Source: Clostridium sp. CAG:389 (GTDB taxonomy: Bacteria; Bacillota; Clostridia; TANB77; CAG-508). From it: a DNA stretch of 18,373 nt. Where the stretch lies: the NCBI GenBank assembly GCA_000438255.1, contig FR901946.1:1-18373 (forward strand), written 5' to 3'. This document shows, in pieces, positions 14,684 through 18,373 of the stretch. Below the pieces are notes generated by a model. That model did not search any database, was not told where the DNA came from, and saw nothing but the letters and a program-made list of their open reading frames with translations. Position 1 is the stretch's first letter. Every line of letters begins with the position of its first letter. A program made the translations under genes and the position numbers.

Positions 14684-15880
14684 ATGAAGGATTATATTAC
14701 AATTATAGGTGGAGGCCTAGCTGGATGTGAAGCTGCATATCAAATTGCAAAAGCTGGAATAAAGGTAAAATTGTATGAAATGAAACCAATAAAATATTCG
14801 GAAGCACATTCAAATGAAAATTTAGCAGAAATAGTATGTAGTAATTCTTTTAAATCAAATCTATTAACAAATGCATGTGGTTTGTTGAAAGAAGAATTAA
14901 GAAGACTAGATTCATTGCTAATTAGAATAGCAGATGAAACACAAGTACCAGCTGGACAAGCATTAGCTGTTGATAGAGAAAAATTTGCTCAAAGAGTTAC
15001 ACAAGAAATTGAAGCGAATCCATTAATAGAAATTATCCACAAAGAAGTAGAAAATGTGGAATCTTATGATGAAATAGATGTAAATGATGGAATTGTTATA
15101 ATTGCTACTGGACCATTAACTTCTGAAAAAATGGCAAAACAAATTTCTAAATTAACAGGTGAAGATAAATTGTATTTTTATGATGCTGCTGCTCCTATAA
15201 TTTCAAAGGATAGTATCAATTTTGATATTGCTTTTTATGGAAATAGATATGAACAAGAAAAGAAAAAAAATGAATTTATTGAGGAGTGGAAAGAAAAACA
15301 ACAAAATCAAGAAAAAAGTTATATCAACTTACCTATGAATAAAGAAGAATATGAAGCATTTTGGCAGGCCTTAGTTGAAGCGGAAGTAGTTACATTACAC
15401 GATTTTGAAAAGAGAGAAATTTTTGAAGGATGTATGCCGATAGAAATAATGGCAAAAAGAGGAATAGATACTTTACGTTTTGGACCATTAAAACCAGTTG
15501 GATTTGATGATCCTAGATATGCTAAAAGACCATATGCCGTAGTGCAATTGCGCCAAGATAATTCGGAAGGTAATATATATAATATGGTTGGTTTTCAAAC
15601 TAATTTGAAGTTCGGAGAACAAAAAAGAGTGTTTAGTATGATTCCAGGACTTGAAAATGCGGAGTTTGTTAAGTATGGTGTTATGCATAGAAATACTTAT
15701 ATAAATTCTACTAAATTGCTTGATGAAACATATAATTTGAAGTCAAATAATAATGTTTTTTTTGCAGGCCAGATAACTGGTGTAGAAGGATATGTTGAAT
15801 CAATTTCTTCTGGTATGGTTGCAGCTTTAAATGCTATAAACTGTTTTTGGGGACGGAGGAAAAAAACAGATTTTTTCTAA
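14684..15880 (+). CDS. trmFO: TrmFO, tRNA m5U54 methyltransferase (frameshifted; C-terminus lost in this frame)
   Basis: Folate- and FAD-dependent enzyme that methylates U54 of tRNA using methylenetetrahydrofolate and NAD(P)H. The FAD-binding GGGLAG is at residues 9-14. C52 (VCSNSFK) and C250 (FEGCMPIEIMAKRG) are the two conserved cysteines. RFGPLKPVG, VQLRQDN, MVGFQTNLK and GQITGVEGYVESISSGM follow in order. A Lys/Glu/Gln-rich insertion at about 191-212 makes it longer than usual up to that point. The 398-residue frame breaks after AALNAIN: the last residues, CFWGRRKKTDFF, are out of register and end at TAA 15878-15880. The missing family C-terminus is encoded in the +1 frame directly downstream. 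ATG 14684 follows AGAGG at 14669-14673. The upstream ATG 14679 meets a stop at its third codon. Confidence 0.9.
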   Translation: MKDYITIIGGGLAGCEAAYQIAKAGIKVKLYEMKPIKYSEAHSNENLAEIVCSNSFKSNLLTNACGLLKEELRRLDSLLIRIADETQVPAGQALAVDREKFAQRVTQEIEANPLIEIIHKEVENVESYDEIDVNDGIVIIATGPLTSEKMAKQISKLTGEDKLYFYDAAAPIISKDSINFDIAFYGNRYEQEKKKNEFIEEWKEKQQNQEKSYINLPMNKEEYEAFWQALVEAEVVTLHDFEKREIFEGCMPIEIMAKRGIDTLRFGPLKPVGFDDPRYAKRPYAVVQLRQDNSEGNIYNMVGFQTNLKFGEQKRVFSMIPGLENAEFVKYGVMHRNTYINSTKLLDETYNLKSNNNVFFAGQITGVEGYVESISSGMVAALNAINCFWGRRKKTDFF

Positions 15881-16058
15881 GTATACAGTTATTGGTGCTT
15901 TAGCTAAATATATTTCTTCTGAGAATGATAAGTTCCAACCTATGAATGCTAATTTTGGCATTTTACCAGAATTAGATGGTAAAAAAATTAGAGATAAAAA
16001 GGAAAGATATGCAAAATTGGCGGAAAGAAGTTTAGAAAAATTAAAAAAATCTATTTAA
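15840..16058 (+). pseudogene. trmFO: Out-of-frame C-terminal part of trmFO
   Basis: The +1 frame is open from 15840 (after TAA 15837-15839) to TAA 16056-16058. From 15867 it encodes QIFSKYTVIGALAKYIS and then FQPMNANFGILPELDG, ending RSLEKLKKSI. FQPMN...GILP is the conserved TrmFO C-terminal block, so this is the genuine end of the protein. Removing one base anywhere in 15840-15880 restores a 457-residue TrmFO, close to the family's ~435 plus the charged insertion. Removing a T from T5 (15844-15848) gives the natural-looking join INCFGDGGKKQIFSKYT. A7 (15860-15866) and T6 (15871-15876) are other candidates. Whether this is an error, a mutation or a slippage site cannot be decided from sequence alone. 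Confidence 0.85.
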
Positions 16059-16089
16059 ATGTTACAAGAATGTTACAAATATGTTAAAT
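16059..16089 (+). repeat. Three direct repeats with 11-bp period after trmFO
   Basis: ATGTTACAA at 16059-16067 and 16070-16078 is followed by a degenerate third copy, ATGTTAAAT, at 16081-16089. An 11-bp period places the copies near the same helical face, so a protein-binding site is possible. Confidence 0.45.
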
Positions 16090-16096
16090 ATTTATT

Positions 16097-16138
16097 AAAA
16101 ATGGCAATAATTTACATAAAACTATTGCTATTTTTTTT
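16097..16138 (+). terminator. Strong intrinsic terminator after trmFO
   Basis: AAATGGCAATA (16099-16109) pairs with TATTGCTATTT (16123-16133, one G-U pair), and the T run continues to 16138. The right arm also contains the -35 hexamer of the next promoter. Confidence 0.8.
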
Positions 16139-16153
16139 GCTTTTTGTTATAAT
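16125..16153 (+). promoter_or_regulatory. Promoter overlapping the terminator, for the 16209 gene
   Basis: TTGCTA (16125-16130) and consensus TATAAT (16148-16153) are 17 bp apart. The -35 is inside the terminator stem and the T run forms most of the spacer. Confidence 0.6.
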
Positions 16154-16208
16154 TTAAAGTAGGTTTAATATATGGTGGAATATTATAGATATTCTGAAAG
16201 GGGTAATT

Positions 16209-18137
16209 ATGGTAAATAATAAAGTAGAAGAAATTATGAAAAATTATAGGCAAGATATTAAAAAAATTGATTCTAAATACAGAGTTAAAGACTTAAAAAA
16301 ATTAGATACAAGGGAATTAGATGAAAATATCTTAAAACAAAATGATTTTATTATAAAGTTAGAAACACAAGGTAAATCTTATTTAGAAAAATCAGAAAAT
16401 CAAGATGAAAAAATAAAAAATGATATATTGGTAAGAAATGCAAAATTAAAATTAGATGCTATGTTAAAAGAAAAACAAGAAAAAATAGAAAAATTTGAAA
16501 AAGAAAAAGAAGACATAGAAAATAGTGTTGTTAGAATAAATGAATTAAAGAAAAGCAAAGTTATTTTACCAAGCGGAAGAGAAGTTTTACAAACAGAAAA
16601 AGATAATATGGATAAATTAGAATTAGCGGAAAAAGCTAGAAGAGAATTAATTGCAGAAAGCAAAAATATATCAAATCTATTAATTGAAAAAAGCCAAAAA
16701 ATAAAAGAAAATAGACAACAATATTGGGCTATTTCAGAAAAATTATTAGCAATGAATAATGAAAAAAAAGCTGAATTAGAAAATGATGAAGAAAAACAAA
16801 AATATTTAAAAGAAAAAGAAGAACTTCTAATTGAAAGAAATAAACTTGATATAAAAGATAATGATATTAGAAAAGAAATGTCAGAATTAAGCAAAATACA
16901 AGAGAGTTGCCAAAAATATTTAGAAGAATTTGAACAAAAAGATAAAAATTCTGTAAAAGGAATTAATGATATTTTAAAAGAAACATATGGAAAAGAAGAA
17001 AAATCTGTTAAAAATGAAAATACACAAAAAGAAGCAAAAAAATCTGAAAAGTCAAATGAAAAAGAAAACTCATCAAAAGAAGGAACAGAGGTATCTGGAA
17101 ATTTTGATATAAAAGATTTAGATAAAAAAATTATGGAAGAGACAAATAAGGAAGAAAATTCATTTACAAATGCAGATGAAAACTCAAATCAAAACTTAAA
17201 TGAAAATTCAAACGAAAATTCAAATGAAAACTCAAATGAAATTGAGAATTCAAATGAATCAAAAAATAGTGGAAGAATATCAGTAAAACCAGAAATAATT
17301 ATATCTAGAAAACCAAGAATTTTAAGAAATAATTATAATATAGGTATTGGAAAAATTAAAAAATTAATTAGACAAAAACCAGAAAAAATTATGAGTAAAT
17401 TAGAAAAAACTTTACCTGGATTAAACCAAGAAGAAATTGAAAAAATAAGTAAAGATATGGATCCAATTTTACTTGAAGGAATTATGGAATTAAGAAACAA
17501 AAATATACTTACAGAAAGAGAAATAAAAGAAACAATCCAAAAAATAAGCGATGGTAAAGCAACAATGGAAGATATGAATTTTAAAGTTGTTTATGATATG
17601 GGAGATTTATCAAAAGGAGCATTTTGGCCTTGGAATAGAAAAGACAGAGATAAAATTGCACAATTAGCAGAAGAAAATAAGGAACAAGGAATAGCAGAAT
17701 TCAAAGATGGAAAAGAATATGAACCAGATCCTATAAAAAGAATGTTAAAACGAGTTCAAACAAAAAAATTAGGTGAAGGAACAAAAGATAAAAAACCAGG
17801 AATTATAAAAAGATTTTTTAAACAATTTGATATTGAAAGACCAGAAGATAAATTAGAAGAAGAAAAAACAGAAAAACCAAAAAATAAATTTAAAAAATCA
17901 ATAAAAGAAAATGCTGTAAAAGACGAATATCATAAAATTACTGATGAAATTATTAATAGTAAAAACGAAGAGGAATTAGCTAATGTATTAAATAATGCTA
18001 AAAGTGCTCTTAATAATAAAAAAATTACAACTGCCGAATTAGCTAGTATAGCATCAAGCATAAAGACACAAAAAGGTAGATTATTAAAAGAACAAGAAGA
18101 AAATATTAACAAAGAAGAACATGAGGAACAAAAATAA
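16209..18137 (+). CDS. Unrecognised large coiled-coil protein with Asn/Glu repeat linker
   Basis: I do not recognise this 642-residue protein. Residues ~1-265 are almost all Lys/Glu/Leu/Asn heptad-like sequence, predicted as long coiled coil. Residues ~266-355 are polar and disordered, including tandem ENSN units at 324-349. Residues ~356-600 look folded and helical: KPEIIISRKPRILRNNYNIG, then LPGLNQEEIEKISKDMDPILLEGIMELRNK. The aromatic patch GDLSKGAFWPWNRKDRDKIAQL follows, with a basic stretch PGIIKRFFKQFDIERPED after it. The end (about 575-642) is helical and acidic. No signal peptide or membrane helix is seen, so it is probably cytoplasmic, perhaps a scaffold. ATG 16209 lies 5 nt after AAGGGG (16198-16203), with its own promoter and a strong terminator, so it is one transcription unit. 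Lys/Glu-rich composition can mimic coiled-coil similarity to many families, so database hits to SMC-like proteins should be treated with care. Confidence 0.85.
   Translation: MVNNKVEEIMKNYRQDIKKIDSKYRVKDLKKLDTRELDENILKQNDFIIKLETQGKSYLEKSENQDEKIKNDILVRNAKLKLDAMLKEKQEKIEKFEKEKEDIENSVVRINELKKSKVILPSGREVLQTEKDNMDKLELAEKARRELIAESKNISNLLIEKSQKIKENRQQYWAISEKLLAMNNEKKAELENDEEKQKYLKEKEELLIERNKLDIKDNDIRKEMSELSKIQESCQKYLEEFEQKDKNSVKGINDILKETYGKEEKSVKNENTQKEAKKSEKSNEKENSSKEGTEVSGNFDIKDLDKKIMEETNKEENSFTNADENSNQNLNENSNENSNENSNEIENSNESKNSGRISVKPEIIISRKPRILRNNYNIGIGKIKKLIRQKPEKIMSKLEKTLPGLNQEEIEKISKDMDPILLEGIMELRNKNILTEREIKETIQKISDGKATMEDMNFKVVYDMGDLSKGAFWPWNRKDRDKIAQLAEENKEQGIAEFKDGKEYEPDPIKRMLKRVQTKKLGEGTKDKKPGIIKRFFKQFDIERPEDKLEEEKTEKPKNKFKKSIKENAVKDEYHKITDEIINSKNEEELANVLNNAKSALNNKKITTAELASIASSIKTQKGRLLKEQEENINKEEHEEQK
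17178..17255 (+). repeat. 12-bp coding tandem repeats (ENSN units)
   Basis: Degenerate copies of GAAAACTCAAAT encode E324-N-S-N ... E346-N-S-N349, with variant units QNLN and EI between. Third-position differences among copies suggest an old repeat rather than a very recent expansion. Confidence 0.75.
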
Positions 18138-18164
18138 AATAATTGAGTTATACTAAGAATAATT

Positions 18165-18198
18165 AAAAACTTGGAATTGAAAAAAATTCCAAGTTTTT
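18165..18198 (+). terminator. Strong intrinsic terminator after the coiled-coil gene
   Basis: AAAAACTTGGAATT (18165-18178) and AATTCCAAGTTTTT (18185-18198) form a perfect 14-bp stem with a 6-nt loop. The T run is part of the stem, so it may work in both directions. Confidence 0.85.
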
Positions 18199-18199
18199 C

Positions 18200-18228
18200 T
18201 TGACTTATAGACATAAAAATGATAAAAT
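18200..18228 (+). promoter_or_regulatory. Sigma-A-type promoter for the gene at the window end
   Basis: TTGACT (18200-18205) and TAAAAT (18223-18228) are 17 bp apart, starting immediately after the terminator. The implied leader is about 130 nt. Confidence 0.6.
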
Positions 18229-18291
18229 ATAAAATGCTATGATAAATTACATGAAATATGTGATTCCGTAGTAAGAAAATACATTTTTAAA

Positions 18292-18317
18292 GTGTAAATA
18301 TTTCAAAAATATTACAC
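18292..18317 (+). other. Inverted repeat in the leader of the last gene
   Basis: GTGTAAATATTT (18292-18303) and AAATATTACAC (18307-18317) form a hairpin with one bulged base and a 3-nt loop. It lies about 50 nt before the start codon. It could be an operator or an RNA stem. No known leader class is recognised. Confidence 0.4.
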
Positions 18318-18367
18318 GAAAAGAACACAAAAAAATGTAAAAATAAAAAATAGGAGGTGAAATTTAA

Positions 18368-18373
18368 GTGCCA
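18368..18373 (+). CDS. Start of a gene running off the window (GTG-CCA)
   Basis: A near-perfect ribosome binding site, AGGAGGTGA (18352-18360), is followed by GTG at 18368 and a proline codon. The strong site and the dedicated promoter suggest a well-expressed gene beginning Met-Pro. Several ribosomal proteins start this way (for example bS12/uS12 or bL35 types), but two codons cannot identify it. Confidence 0.5.

Noticed and set aside
15860..15866. Programmed -1 frameshift at the A7 run in trmFO
   Set aside because: The required move is to the +1 frame, so a standard -1 slip would not join the two parts. TrmFO is also not known to me to use recoding.
16400..16894. Long reverse ORF of 164 codons rich in Ser and Phe
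   Set aside because: It is the mirror of the Lys/Glu-rich coiled-coil gene, which avoids stops on the opposite strand. It has no ribosome binding site or promoter. The other reverse ORFs in the window have the same explanation.
17178..17255. CRISPR-like array
   Set aside because: The units are 12 bp, contiguous and in frame within a protein gene, with no spacers. They are coding repeats.

Overview
The window looks like a chromosomal segment of a very AT-rich Gram-positive of the Bacillota (Firmicutes), most likely an anaerobic Clostridia-type lineage. The signs are A/T-ending codons with heavy AUA use, strong AGGAGG-type ribosome binding sites, sigma-A promoters with 17-18 bp spacers, folate-dependent TrmFO, the YmfF/YmfH peptidase-like pair, a Spo0E-type small protein and an LPXTG-like wall-sorting signal. 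The exact taxon cannot be read from the sequence. Every supported gene lies on the + strand, and none of the reverse-strand ORFs looks real.

Layout. 1-2004: a possible tail of an upstream gene, a promoter, then rplI-dnaB as a tight operon. 2005-2210: a ~200 bp compound inverted repeat made of two facing REP-like hairpins, filling the whole dnaB-tilS gap. 2219-5171: tilS and ftsH, without the hpt gene that often sits between them. 5351-7621: an unrecognised three-repeat protein, then a secreted DUF4874/DUF4832-type protein ending in a YPKTG cell-wall sorting signal. 7646-7979: rpsU as a self-contained unit with a consensus promoter and a strong terminator. 8097-10745: ymfF and ymfH, followed by a terminator. 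10872-11145: a small Spo0E-like gene with a perfect Spo0A-box heptamer upstream. 11158-14604: a SWIM-zinc-finger SNF2 ATPase. 14684-16058: trmFO, broken by a frameshift close to its 3' end. 16125-18198: a large unrecognised coiled-coil, Asn/Glu-repeat protein whose promoter overlaps the preceding terminator. 18200-18373: a promoter, a long leader and the first two codons of another gene.

Most genes are housekeeping functions: ribosome (bL9, bS21), replication (DnaB), tRNA modification (TilS, TrmFO), translation-factor modification (YmfF/YmfH, by homology to the EF-P pathway) and membrane proteolysis (FtsH). They are mostly in short, individually promoted units. The accessory interest lies in the REP-like element, the trmFO frameshift, two lineage-type unknown proteins (5351-5929 and 16209-18137) and the wall-anchored protein. 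I see no CRISPR array, tRNA, rRNA, prophage module or intact transposase. I do not see convincing evidence for a wholly new multi-gene system.
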